This document shows positions 16,127 through 22,451 of a DNA stretch of 39,236 nt, in pieces. Every line of letters begins with the position of its first letter. Position 1 is the stretch's first letter. The position numbers and the translations under genes are program-made. The DNA comes from a virus. The notes beneath the pieces are model-generated. The model saw nothing but the letters and a program-made list of their open reading frames with translations, did not search any database and was not told where the DNA came from. The stretch covers positions 1 to 39,236 of IMG/VR virus record IMGVR_UViG_3300046507_000138; one strand, 5' to 3'.

Positions 16127-16614
16127 ACCAAGTTCCTCAGTCCGTATCGTCCGATCAGCAGCGCATCAGGCCGGCCGCTGGTCTTCGTGATCTTCACGTC
16201 CGGGTAGAGCTGGCGAGCGATGCGCAGGCTTTGATCCTTGGTGTCCTCGCGATCCGTCTTGCGGATGCCAAAGAACGCATGCCACGCCTGCGGCGTCACG
16301 TAGGCTATGTCCATGCCGCTCAACTCGCATACGGCCGCTATGACGGCTTTGGTTGCGGCCAGCGATGCCTGCGAAGCCATCGAGCCAACACGCTTGCCAC
16401 CGCCGCCCATGAACGCGTGCGCGCTCTCCATCACCACAAGCCCTTTCTCGTCGGCCGGCACGTAGTTGCGAAGCATCTGCTGCAGCACGCGAGGATCTAC
16501 CTCGTTGCCGCCGTTCGATTTCTTGCGCGTCGGAACGTCGAGCACAACCTGACGGCCGTCGTCGTAGAAAAAGGCCAGTGCGCCTGTAATGCCCGGGTCG
16601 ATGCCGATCAGCAT
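16123..16614 (-). CDS. RuvC-like Holliday-junction resolvase
   Basis: This 163-residue protein has the RuvC nuclease pattern: first acidic residue in IGIDPGITGALAF near the N-terminus, second in VVMESAHAF, and the C-terminal pair region SGRPDALLIGRYG. Such enzymes resolve branched DNA before or during packaging. The ATG at 16614 with GGAGG six bases upstream is preferred to a GTG five codons earlier that would contain the ribosome-binding site. It lies in the replication operon and overlaps neighbours by four to seven bases. Good confidence in the family; junction specificity not shown. Confidence 0.85.
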   Translation of the reverse strand: MLIGIDPGITGALAFFYDDGRQVVLDVPTRKKSNGGNEVDPRVLQQMLRNYVPADEKGLVVMESAHAFMGGGGKRVGSMASQASLAATKAVIAAVCELSGMDIAYVTPQAWHAFFGIRKTDREDTKDQSLRIARQLYPDVKITKTSGRPDALLIGRYGLRNLV

Positions 16615-16877
16615 TCCGAGCCTCCGCACGCGCGCGTAGCGGTGACTGTGACAAAGCGCATCGCGTCTCTCACGACCGAGTAATCCGCCTTCCCGCGTGG
16701 CGTGGTGTCTCGGTGCATGTGAAACACGGCGATTTCGAGAGCGCGTTTGATTGCTTGAAATTCATCACGTGAGAGGAACCGGCCACTGGCCACAGCCGCA
16801 GCGTGCTCCGCCCGACACTCGACCGAATGATTCGTCCCATCGGTGCTGTTGCAGTTCATGCCTTTGCAAGCGCTCAT
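16608..16877 (-). CDS. Small cysteine-containing phage protein
   Basis: The start at 16877 follows GGGGGAAAAC and overlaps the stop of the upstream peptide (ATGA), giving 89 residues. The N-terminus has MSACKGMNCNST and SVECRAEHAAAV, a Cys/His pattern (CxxxxC, then C and H) that may bind zinc and that I recall from Burkholderia phages. The rest is a helical domain (RDEFQAIKRALEIAVFHM). The C-terminal residue is Cys. Function unknown. Confidence 0.65.
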   Translation of the reverse strand: MSACKGMNCNSTDGTNHSVECRAEHAAAVASGRFLSRDEFQAIKRALEIAVFHMHRDTTPRGKADYSVVRDAMRFVTVTATRACGGSEC

Positions 16878-16984
16878 TGTTTTCCCCCATGTTGCGAAAG
16901 AGCGGCCATTCCGAGCAGACACAGCCCGGTCCAGACGAAGACGAAGACGACGCCCATTGCGTCAGGGTGGTTTGCGAGGGTCAT
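16874..16984 (-). CDS. Tiny membrane protein (36 aa)
   Basis: An ATG with AGGAG five bases upstream opens a 36-residue frame whose middle (MGVVFVFVWTGLCLLGMAAL) is one hydrophobic segment long enough to cross the membrane. Start and stop overlap the flanking genes by ATGA, typical of coupled translation in this operon. Function unknown. Confidence 0.65.
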   Translation of the reverse strand: MTLANHPDAMGVVFVFVWTGLCLLGMAALSQHGGKQ

Positions 16985-17064
16985 TTCGGCTCCTGTTGCT
17001 GGGTCCATCTGCGGCGGCGGATGCCGAGCGCGGCGTAGAGTGGATCGAAGTCTGCGGGCAGCAT
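16981..17064 (-). CDS. Tiny peptide (27 aa) downstream of helicase
   Basis: The frame starts at an ATG overlapping the helicase stop (TAATG) and ends overlapping the next start (ATGA). The 27-residue product has DFDPLYAALGIRRRRW and is basic. Its coupling on both sides makes it a plausible gene, perhaps mainly a translational bridge. Confidence 0.5.
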   Translation of the reverse strand: MLPADFDPLYAALGIRRRRWTQQQEPK

Positions 17065-18797
17065 TACGCGATCTCGTTGGAGTTTTTCATTGAGTAGGTA
17101 TTCGGGAGAACGGGCCGGCGAGTGGGCGAATATCTGCCGCTTACCGTGTCGTAATCGAACTCGACCATCCCTACGCGGCCGTTTGCCTTTTTTCGGATCT
17201 TTTGGACATGCACCTGAACCGATGCGGCATCGTCCGCAACGTCGCGATACACCGTGATGCAGTTGTCAGCCTTGTTTCTCCAATGCGCAGAACCGCTCAC
17301 GTCGTATGGCGTAGGGACGGGGTATACGCCGGTCTTGAAATCTTTCTGAAGCTTCGTGGGATGTGCGACCAGCCAAACGTGAACCTGATTCACTCGAGCG
17401 AACGTTCGAAGCTTTGTGAGGGCTTGCGAGATGTAGTCCGTTTCGCTTACCGACGAGTCCCGAGATGGGTTGATCTCGTTCCACGGATCGATAATCCAGC
17501 CGCGGATTCCGCGGGTTTGCACCAGCTCGCGCGCAGTCTCGATTAACTGGTCGAGCGTCGGATATTCCGGCAGCATGAAAGTGAAATGGTCCTGGATGAA
17601 GTCCATCGCGCGTTCTGCCTCGGCAGATGTCATGCGCCCGGGCCGGTTCTGGCGGAACGGCTTGCCGATGACCTTTTCCATAAGCTTGTGGACGTGATCG
17701 TTCAAAGGCTGGTTTTCCGGCGAGAACACGGCGAAGTTCCAGCCTTGCGTGCGGGCGAGATTGATCGTCAGAGCATCGAGCCACTCGGACTTGCCGTGAC
17801 CAGGAATACCCGTGACAAGCGTCCACTCGCCCGGCATGACCCGATACGTCTCGTCCATTTCGGCCCATGCGGTCGACTCGCCGCGTTGCACGCCGTGGTG
17901 GTAGTCGTTCAGGATCGCTTCGCGCAGATCGTTGACGCAGTACGTACCCTCAATCGGAAGCGGACGTGCGTTACCCAAGCATTCAGCGAGCACCGCGGCG
18001 CCGTGCTTCAGCAGCACGTCATTCGCATCCTTGCATCCTTCCGGCCAAACGACCGTCTGGCATTTCTGGCGGCCAAGGCGACGCACCAATTCTTCCTGAA
18101 GACGCACGCCGGGAGCATCGTTGTCCACCGCGATGATGTGAAGCGAAACATCGTCCAGGATTGGCTCGGACAGAAAATCGAACTTGTTGCTGTACGATTT
18201 GGAATCGACCGCCGGCGCACCGTCTGGAACCGAAACACAGCTCGTCAGCCCCGTCATTTCGACTGAAAGCTTGTCGATCTCGCCCTCAACCCAAACGAGA
18301 ACCTTCGTGTCGATGTCGTTGAGCCCGTACAGGACACGCTCCGCGCCGGCTGCCATGCGAAAAAGCTTGTCATGCGTCCGGTATTTGACGTTGACGACTT
18401 CATCGCCGCGGTAGTACGGGAACTGGATGCAGCCCTTTTCTTCCTCGACTTGCGGGAAATACGCCGTGCCGAGCGAGATGCGATTGCGCTCGAGCACGTC
18501 CGCGCCAATGCCTCTTTTCTCGAACCACGCCGTGAGCTTGTCCGCAGGCTTAGAAGCAGGCGCGACATACACAGGTTTCGAATAAACCTTCCGAATTTCT
18601 GGCTTTTGCCACTCCCCGCCTTTGAGTGTGCCGCTCCAGCCACAATGCCAGCAATTCCAGCATTCCTTATCCGTGTTGACGTTCAGGCACGGATAATTTT
18701 TCTTTTTGCGCGTCGGCGAGCACTGCGGGCAAGTCGTCTTGACTTCGACGCCGCTCTTGCCGCCAAGTTGGATTCCGAAATCGCCGAAGGTCTTCAC
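17064..18797 (-). CDS. Primase-helicase (T7 gp4 / Twinkle type)
   Basis: The 577-residue protein joins an N-terminal zinc-binding domain (CPQC at 23-26, CWNCWHC at 46-52), a TOPRIM primase core (VLVWVEGEID with Glu171, IIAVDNDAPG with Asp225 and Asp227) and a C-terminal RecA-type DnaB helicase (Walker A GIPGHGKS at 330-337, Walker B region GWIIDPWNE). It should unwind DNA and prime lagging strands as a hexamer. It follows the O-like initiator with a four-base overlap, so the two are probably made together. No phage DNA polymerase gene is seen, so replication must use the host enzyme. High confidence. Confidence 0.92.
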   Translation of the reverse strand: MKTFGDFGIQLGGKSGVEVKTTCPQCSPTRKKKNYPCLNVNTDKECWNCWHCGWSGTLKGGEWQKPEIRKVYSKPVYVAPASKPADKLTAWFEKRGIGADVLERNRISLGTAYFPQVEEEKGCIQFPYYRGDEVVNVKYRTHDKLFRMAAGAERVLYGLNDIDTKVLVWVEGEIDKLSVEMTGLTSCVSVPDGAPAVDSKSYSNKFDFLSEPILDDVSLHIIAVDNDAPGVRLQEELVRRLGRQKCQTVVWPEGCKDANDVLLKHGAAVLAECLGNARPLPIEGTYCVNDLREAILNDYHHGVQRGESTAWAEMDETYRVMPGEWTLVTGIPGHGKSEWLDALTINLARTQGWNFAVFSPENQPLNDHVHKLMEKVIGKPFRQNRPGRMTSAEAERAMDFIQDHFTFMLPEYPTLDQLIETARELVQTRGIRGWIIDPWNEINPSRDSSVSETDYISQALTKLRTFARVNQVHVWLVAHPTKLQKDFKTGVYPVPTPYDVSGSAHWRNKADNCITVYRDVADDAASVQVHVQKIRKKANGRVGMVEFDYDTVSGRYSPTRRPVLPNTYSMKNSNEIA

Positions 18798-19543
18798 AGT
18801 ACGAGCCTCGGCCGGTTGTCATCACCACGCCCATAGACGCCCGCGCCTCGAGTTGCTGAACGCTTCACCTCGTAGAACGAGTCCCACGAATGCAGAACGC
18901 TCTGTTCGATCACCTCTTCGACGTCCTGCCCGCTCGAGCGGAGCTTTTCCAACTCCTTGACCGCCAATGCCCGCGCACGATCCGTCAACGGTTTTTTCTT
19001 TTTGCGCCGCAGATCCTCGAAATCGGCCCATTGCTCGACCGGGATCCAGTCCGGTAGTTCGAACTTCCCCGCCGCTTTTGCGACTTTCGACGGGCGGCCT
19101 GTAGTCTCAGTGTTAGTCTCTGTATTCTCAGTACTAGTGATGTGCTCATTTTGAGCAGATCTGAACTGCTCATTTTGAGCCGATCTAGATGTGCTCAATT
19201 TGAGCAAATCGCTTTCTACATCTAGAACATGCAAGGCGTTGGTATCAACCGAGTACCAAAGCGTGGCATCGAACTTGTTCTCGCTGAGCTTTCTCTTGAG
19301 CAAAAGACCCTTCTCGACCAGCGAATCGATCGTTCGGCGAATCGTGGCGGATGACCAGAAGGGAAACTGCTTCTGCCACCCGGAAATTGTGTTGTATGTC
19401 CAGGAGCGGCCGTCCACGACATTGCGGCGCTCAGCAGTCCAGTAATGCACCTGTTGCAGCACGATCGCCTCATTGAGGCCGATCTGGGCGGCAAGCTGAG
19501 GAAGCACCATCAAAGGTTGCTCATCAATCAAAAGACGGCTCAT
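18794..19543 (-). CDS. Replication initiator, O-like winged-helix protein
   Basis: The 249-residue protein starts with a winged-helix domain of the phage replication type (VLPQLAAQIGLNEAIVLQQV, WTYNTISGWQKQFPFWSS, TIRRTIDSLVEKGLL). A low-complexity linker follows (RSAQNEQFRSAQNEH is an eight-residue repeat; then Thr/Glu-rich), and a C-terminal domain with WADFEDLRRKKKKPLTDRA and a helical end. As in lambda O, the linker is encoded by DNA iterons, and the C-terminal domain would load the helicase encoded next. The ATG at 19543 opens the gene just after a 35-aa peptide. Function inferred from fold, order and iterons; good confidence. Confidence 0.82.
   Translation of the reverse strand: MSRLLIDEQPLMVLPQLAAQIGLNEAIVLQQVHYWTAERRNVVDGRSWTYNTISGWQKQFPFWSSATIRRTIDSLVEKGLLLKRKLSENKFDATLWYSVDTNALHVLDVESDLLKLSTSRSAQNEQFRSAQNEHITSTENTETNTETTGRPSKVAKAAGKFELPDWIPVEQWADFEDLRRKKKKPLTDRARALAVKELEKLRSSGQDVEEVIEQSVLHSWDSFYEVKRSATRGAGVYGRGDDNRPRLVL
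19143..19206. repeat. Three palindromic iterons, probable replication origin
   Basis: Three copies of TGCTCA-N3-TGAGCA start at 19143, 19167 and 19192, spaced 24-25 bases, so they lie on about the same face at 2.3-turn intervals. Copies one and three are perfect palindromes; copy two has one changed end base (TGAGCC). The first two are followed by GATCT. They sit inside the linker-coding part of the O-like gene, the place of ori in lambdoid phages, so they are probably the initiator's binding sites. A somewhat AT-richer stretch flanks them at 19105-19142. Confidence 0.75.
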
Positions 19544-19544
19544 G

Positions 19545-19652
19545 TCAGTGGTTCCTCAGGTCAAACAAACTGAACGCTTTCACTACGGTCATCGACGTGA
19601 TCCAGCCGCGGCAGTACGCGTGCATGACGGCGCGCTTGATGATTGCCTTCAT
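19545..19652 (-). CDS. Small basic peptide (35 aa)
   Basis: The ATG at 19652 with AGGGGG upstream overlaps the stop of the preceding peptide (ATGA), giving 35 residues starting MKAIIKRAVMHAYCRGW. The peptide is basic and amphipathic. It ends one base before the O-like start. I recall similar peptides next to phage replication genes but know no function. Confidence 0.55.
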   Translation of the reverse strand: MKAIIKRAVMHAYCRGWITSMTVVKAFSLFDLRNH

Positions 19653-19732
19653 GCAGCCCCCTTCCACGCGGCGATGCCCGAGATCACGAAGAGCGCGAGC
19701 ATAAAAAGAGAGACGAAATCGGCGGAATTCAT
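19649..19732 (-). CDS. Tiny single-span membrane peptide (27 aa)
   Basis: An ATG with AAGGA eight bases upstream opens a 27-residue frame dominated by one hydrophobic helix (FVSLFMLALFVISGIAAW). It overlaps the next gene by ATGA and begins three bases after the upstream stop. Membrane localisation is likely; role unknown. Confidence 0.6.
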   Translation of the reverse strand: MNSADFVSLFMLALFVISGIAAWKGAA

Positions 19733-19735
19733 GGG

Positions 19736-19933
19736 TCAATCCTTCTCACGTTTCCCAACTTGTCCCGTTTCGGCCAGCCTTCTGACGGCGTAATTCATGC
19801 CGAAACAGAGGTGTCGAATCCAATAAAGCAGGTAGTCGGGGGTGGAAACACCTTGCGTCTTAGCGGCCTGATCGAGTCTTTCTGCTTCTTCCTCGGTGAC
19901 TTCGATCGTGTAGTTCTTGTTTTTGGCATTCAT
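19736..19933 (-). CDS. Ribbon-helix-helix-like small protein
   Basis: The 65-residue product starts with a short strand (NYTIEVTEEEAERLDQAAK) and two helices with a turn (GVSTPDYLLYWIRHLCFGM), the order of RHH DNA-binding domains such as Arc/MetJ. It overlaps the upstream gene by four bases. In this place of the PR-type operon it may act like a small early regulator comparable to CII in position; the sequence does not prove it. Confidence 0.6.
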   Translation of the reverse strand: MNAKNKNYTIEVTEEEAERLDQAAKTQGVSTPDYLLYWIRHLCFGMNYAVRRLAETGQVGKREKD

Positions 19934-20157
19934 GCAGCGTCCCTGAACGTCCCACTTGGGGACCGATTGCCAGAGTCGTCACTGACCGCTACGCGCTGAG
20001 CCGGGACAATTCCACACAACAGCATTTCGGCAAGACGCGCGAGCGCAGCCGAATCGCTGTCGATGAAGTGGAGTTGTTTGAAGTCCTGAAGGCGCGTGTA
20101 GACCTCATCGCGTAGTCGGGTCTTCACTTCGTTGCGGTACTCAGCTCGTCGAGCCAT
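19930..20157 (-). CDS. RHH/Arc-like small protein
   Basis: The 75-residue basic protein has RNEVKTRLRDEVYTRLQDFK followed by DSDSAALARLAEMLLCGIV, a strand-helix-helix pattern like Arc-type repressors, then a polar tail. It is the second gene after the Cro-like regulator and overlaps the next RHH-like gene by four bases, so two small DNA-binding candidates are made in tandem. Assignment tentative. Confidence 0.6.
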   Translation of the reverse strand: MARRAEYRNEVKTRLRDEVYTRLQDFKQLHFIDSDSAALARLAEMLLCGIVPAQRVAVSDDSGNRSPSGTFRDAA

Positions 20158-20193
20158 GTCACTTCCCCGGTTTTTGTTGGGTTTGTATTGGGA

Positions 20194-20412
20194 TCAAGCG
20201 GCGACAGTGCCGCGGACGTAGGCCCAATCGACCGTGTCGTTGAGCTCTTCGCAGCGAACAGCGCCGTTGAGGGCTTTCTCGATCTTCGGGCAGTGCTCAG
20301 GCGGAACGCCGCGCGATTTCCAGTTGGTCACGAGGTTCGGATGAACATCGATCTTTCGGGCCAGCGCAGCGGTGCCACCGGCGAGCTCTACGGCTTTGGC
20401 AAGTCCTTTCAT
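20194..20412 (-). CDS. cro: Cro-like HTH regulator (YdaS type)
   Basis: This 72-residue protein has an HTH of the Cro/YdaS type: GGTAALARKIDVHPNLVTNW with recognition helix around HPNLVTNWKSRG, then a short C-terminal cap. It is the first gene of the leftward early operon, transcribed from the promoter at 20446-20474 and divergent from the repressor. Its recognition helix is nearly identical to that of the repressor (VH-N-VTNWK-RG in both), so both should read the same operators. Strong call for a Cro role. Confidence 0.82.
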   Translation of the reverse strand: MKGLAKAVELAGGTAALARKIDVHPNLVTNWKSRGVPPEHCPKIEKALNGAVRCEELNDTVDWAYVRGTVAA

Positions 20413-20445
20413 GTCTGCTCTCAGAGTTGCGTGGATGACAGACCC

Positions 20446-20474
20446 ATACTACACAAAATGAGTGTTGAATGCAA
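20446..20474 (-). promoter_or_regulatory. Leftward early promoter (PR-like)
   Basis: Read leftward: -35 TTGCAT (20469-20474), a 17-base spacer, and -10 TAGTAT (20446-20451), with TGTGTAGTAT identical to the rightward promoter at 21605-21614. Transcription would start near 20439 and lead directly into the Cro-like gene. Confidence 0.8.
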
Positions 20475-20497
20475 ACAGAAAAAGAGTTGAGTCAAAC
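20464..20497. promoter_or_regulatory. Operator repeats over the PR-like -35
   Basis: Two similar elements occur on the minus strand: GTTTGCATTCAAC (20464-20476, overlapping the -35) and GTTTGACTCAAC (20486-20497). Each is weakly palindromic (GTT...AAC). A third related copy, GTTTGTCTTTAAC, overlaps the -35 of the PL-like promoter at 21584-21596. They are the likely binding sites for the CI-like and Cro-like proteins. Confidence 0.6.
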
Positions 20498-20522
20498 AGA
20501 CCGTGTTGATAGCGTGGCGCGC

Positions 20523-21005
20523 ATGAAAACCAAAATCACATGGCCTGTTATCCAGGCGAATCTGGACCGCCTAGAGCGGGATCAGGCTTGGCTTGCGCGT
20601 CAGCTTGGCGTGCACACGAACGTGGTCACGAATTGGAAGCAGCGCGGCGGTGCGCCGGCCTCTCGCGCGTGGGAACTGCAGCAGATATTCGATATGCCAG
20701 TTGACCAACTGTTGGGAAATGGCCCGAACGAAACTCTGAAAAGAGTCCAGAAAAGGCATCTTTCCCATGAAGCGCAGGCGCTGATCTTATGTGTCACCCG
20801 TCTGGACGGCTTCGGGGAACAGGCGAGGAAACTGTTCGCAAATCAGCTTTCGACGATGGAAATTGCAGCAGAAGGATGGGGCGTGCAATATATGGACAGA
20901 GGGCAAATGACTGAGGAAATCGATGATTTGCTAACGGCCCTCGCAGAAGCCACAGGAACCCATGATGCAGCCACACACCGCCAAAAAAGATCGTCGAGTA
21001 ATTGA
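20523..21005 (+). CDS. CI-like repressor without self-cleavage domain
   Basis: The 160-residue protein has an N-terminal HTH (DQAWLARQLGVHTNVVTNWK, recognition helix VHTNVVTNWKQRG) and a helical C-terminal region (LSHEAQALILCVTRLDGFGE, MTEEIDDLLTALAEA) that probably dimerises. No S24/LexA Ser-Lys dyad or cleavage site is visible, so RecA-driven autocleavage is unlikely. The start is chosen at the ATG at 20523, giving the family-like N-terminus; an ATG at 20469 would add 18 residues but lies within the PR -35. Neither has a Shine-Dalgarno, in line with leaderless repressor mRNAs. Divergent to the Cro-like gene. Repressor role well supported by context. Confidence 0.8.
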   Translation: MKTKITWPVIQANLDRLERDQAWLARQLGVHTNVVTNWKQRGGAPASRAWELQQIFDMPVDQLLGNGPNETLKRVQKRHLSHEAQALILCVTRLDGFGEQARKLFANQLSTMEIAAEGWGVQYMDRGQMTEEIDDLLTALAEATGTHDAATHRQKRSSSN

Positions 21006-21153
21006 CCTCAACGAATATAGGAAGGCGAAGACCAATCGTGCGACGGCGGCCGAGGAAACAGGCGAGCGCACGGAGGACGAAGTTCTAACCAAGGTCTCTT
21101 ACTATCTGCTGATGGCCGCGCGCACGATCGCCGGCCAAAAGGGGAAACACTGA
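20962..21153 (+). CDS. Small protein in the lysogenic operon
   Basis: The 63-residue frame begins 44 bases inside the repressor gene at tandem ATGs preceded by AGGA. The product has a basic N-terminal part (KKDRRVIDLNEYRKAKTNR) and a helical C-terminal part (LTKVSYYLLMAARTIAGQKG). It is followed two bases later by the lipoprotein gene, so repressor, this gene and the lipoprotein are probably one prophage-expressed message. Family not recognised. Confidence 0.65.
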   Translation: MMQPHTAKKDRRVIDLNEYRKAKTNRATAAEETGERTEDEVLTKVSYYLLMAARTIAGQKGKH

Positions 21154-21155
21154 CC

Positions 21156-21470
21156 ATGAAAAATAAGCTCCTGGCGCTCGTCGGATGCGCCGCTCTTGCC
21201 GCGTGCGTGCATCAGGTTCCTATCCCTGACGCGAGCGAAGACATGAAGCAGCTCGATGCGGCTGCTCAGTCGCGCTGTGCCAAATCCGGCTATCAGCCCG
21301 GTACGCCAGACTTCAATAAATGCGTCTACGGCGTGAAATCAAGCTTCCTGCAGGCGGTTATGGTGCCGGCTGGGCCCGTGCCAGACGTGCGCCCCCTTCC
21401 ACCGGCGCCACCGCCAATCCAGACTCATTGCTACTCGTCCGGATCGACGACGAACTGCACCAGCTACTGA
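21156..21470 (+). CDS. Phage lipoprotein, candidate superinfection exclusion factor
   Basis: This 104-residue protein has a lipoprotein signal (MKNKLLALVGCAALAAC, lipobox LAAC with Cys17) and a small mature domain with four more cysteines (SRCAKSGYQPG, NKCVYG, THCYSSG, TNCTSY) and a Pro-rich linker. It should be lipidated and held in the envelope. Its place directly behind the repressor and before a terminator means it is likely made in lysogens, which suits a surface-exclusion or conversion factor. The exclusion role is inferred from context; lipoprotein processing is clear from sequence. Confidence 0.75.
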   Translation: MKNKLLALVGCAALAACVHQVPIPDASEDMKQLDAAAQSRCAKSGYQPGTPDFNKCVYGVKSSFLQAVMVPAGPVPDVRPLPPAPPPIQTHCYSSGSTTNCTSY

Positions 21471-21487
21471 TCCCCGCCTCTACCTAG

Positions 21488-21511
21488 ATCCCGCTTCGGC
21501 GGGATTTTTTT
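21488..21511 (+). terminator. Terminator of the repressor-lipoprotein operon
   Basis: The stem ATCCCGC/GCGGGAT with a TTCG tetraloop is followed by seven T on the plus strand. It lies 18 bases after the lipoprotein stop and isolates the lysogenic operon from the rightward early promoter. Confidence 0.9.
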
Positions 21512-21585
21512 CGTCCACACGAAACGAATCTATCGGGTCTATCGATCCGATTAAAAAAATCACGCTCCTTCGACTCACATTTTGT

Positions 21586-21614
21586 TTGTCTTTAACCAAC
21601 GTGCTGTGTAGTAT
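21586..21614 (+). promoter_or_regulatory. Rightward early promoter (PL-like) with operator
   Basis: -35 TTGTCT (21586-21591), 17-base spacer and -10 TAGTAT (21609-21614). The 10-mer TGTGTAGTAT around the -10 is identical to that of the leftward promoter. GTTTGTCTTTAAC (21584-21596) overlaps the -35 and matches the PR-side operator GTTTGCATTCAAC at 10 of 13 positions. This promoter should drive the whole rightward operon up to integrase. Confidence 0.8.
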
Positions 21615-21619
21615 TACCT

Positions 21620-21707
21620 CATGCGCTGAACAACAAGCAAACGCATCGGATAGCCCGGGAACGTGACTCGGGAATGTCTAGCCCGAACTGCAATCGAGGC
21701 CGACCTA
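21620..21707 (+). other. Leader of the rightward early transcript
   Basis: The roughly 90-base untranslated leader has TAGCCCG twice (21651 and 21679) with CGGG between (21669-21672), so two alternative short hairpins can form around the same CGGG. A nut-like or regulatory leader is possible, but no clear boxA is seen. Confidence 0.35.
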
Positions 21708-21815
21708 ATGACCCAGCGAAATCCGAGCTGGCGAGGCGACAGAGCGGAAGAGCTTTACCTAGGCGCCCCACGAAAGGACGCCGAGTTAAGGCAACCACAC
21801 CGGGGCAAACCATGA
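21708..21815 (+). CDS. Possible 35-aa leader-operon peptide
   Basis: An ATG with GAGG upstream opens a 35-residue hydrophilic frame (MTQRNPSWRGDRAEELYLG...) whose stop overlaps the next ATG (ATGA), as at most junctions of this operon. It would be the first gene after the PL-like promoter. Support is start signal and coupling only. Confidence 0.45.
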   Translation: MTQRNPSWRGDRAEELYLGAPRKDAELRQPHRGKP

Positions 21816-21979
21816 ACGAACGCACCTACGAATTCAACACGATCAGCAACGACAACGGCGTGTTCACGATCGTCAAGTTTTACCGCAGTCCGACGCTCGG
21901 CCAATGCCATGTCGGATATCTGAAGGTTTCGGCGCACAGCGAAGCTGCAGCCCTCGAAATCGCACGTCAAGCAATGTGA
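21812..21979 (+). CDS. Small early protein (55 aa)
   Basis: The ATG at 21812, preceded by GGGGC, gives 55 residues with strand-rich sequence (FTIVKFYRSPTLGQCHVGYL) and a C-terminal helix (SEAAALEIARQAM). An upstream in-frame ATG at 21674 lacks a ribosome-binding site. First or second gene of the rightward early operon, so a host-takeover function is conceivable; family not recognised. Confidence 0.6.
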   Translation: MNERTYEFNTISNDNGVFTIVKFYRSPTLGQCHVGYLKVSAHSEAAALEIARQAM

Positions 21980-21986
21980 GACGACC

Positions 21987-22307
21987 ATGAAACACAACCT
22001 GATGCACACCCAATCCGTCGTCGATCATACGCTCGAACGCATCGTCGATCTGATCCTCGCGACGGGCCTCGTCAAGCTGCCGTCGCAAGACGTTCTGGCG
22101 AAGCAACTCGACGTGAGCCGTCCGGCTCTTCGCGAGGCAGTTTGCAAGCTTCAGATGCTGAACATTGTGACTCTGAAGCCGAAGGTTGGCACGACTGTGA
22201 ACGAGCCATCCAAGTGGCGTCTCGTCAATTTGAACGTCGCAGCATGGCGCGTTCGGGCAGGCGATACGGAAGAACAAGTGAAGGCCGAAATCGAACTCGC
22301 CATCTGA
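21987..22307 (+). CDS. GntR-type winged-helix protein
   Basis: The 106-residue protein is a stand-alone GntR-like DNA-binding domain: VVDHTLERIVDLILATGLVK, LPSQDVLAKQLDVSRPALRE and AVCKLQMLNIVTLKPKVGTT match helix 1, the HTH and the wing of FadR-type regulators. No effector-binding domain follows, only a short tail. It could regulate the operon it lies in or host genes. Family call strong; target unknown. Confidence 0.78.
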   Translation: MKHNLMHTQSVVDHTLERIVDLILATGLVKLPSQDVLAKQLDVSRPALREAVCKLQMLNIVTLKPKVGTTVNEPSKWRLVNLNVAAWRVRAGDTEEQVKAEIELAI

Positions 22308-22322
22308 GCGCAGGAGACCAAC

Positions 22323-22451
22323 ATGAACAAGCTCTACAACTGGCTGTACATCGGCTCGAACGCATACGACGAGTACACGTTCGTAAGTTGGCTGAATCGA
22401 AGCGTCTATAGACGAACGGTTGATATCTGCAAAGAGGTGGTGTGGTGTTAG
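22323..22451 (+). CDS. Small aromatic-rich protein (42 aa)
   Basis: An ATG with AGGAG upstream opens a 42-residue frame (MNKLYNWLYIGSNAYDEYTF...) ending in ICKEVVWC. It is rich in Tyr and Trp and overlaps the HNH gene start by ten bases. No family recognised; the start signal is good. Confidence 0.55.
   Translation: MNKLYNWLYIGSNAYDEYTFVSWLNRSVYRRTVDICKEVVWC

Noticed and set aside
21802-21806. Riboswitch-like sequestration of the GGGGC ribosome-binding site by GCCCC at 21765-21769
   Set aside because: Only five base pairs without further supporting structure; could be chance in GC-rich DNA.
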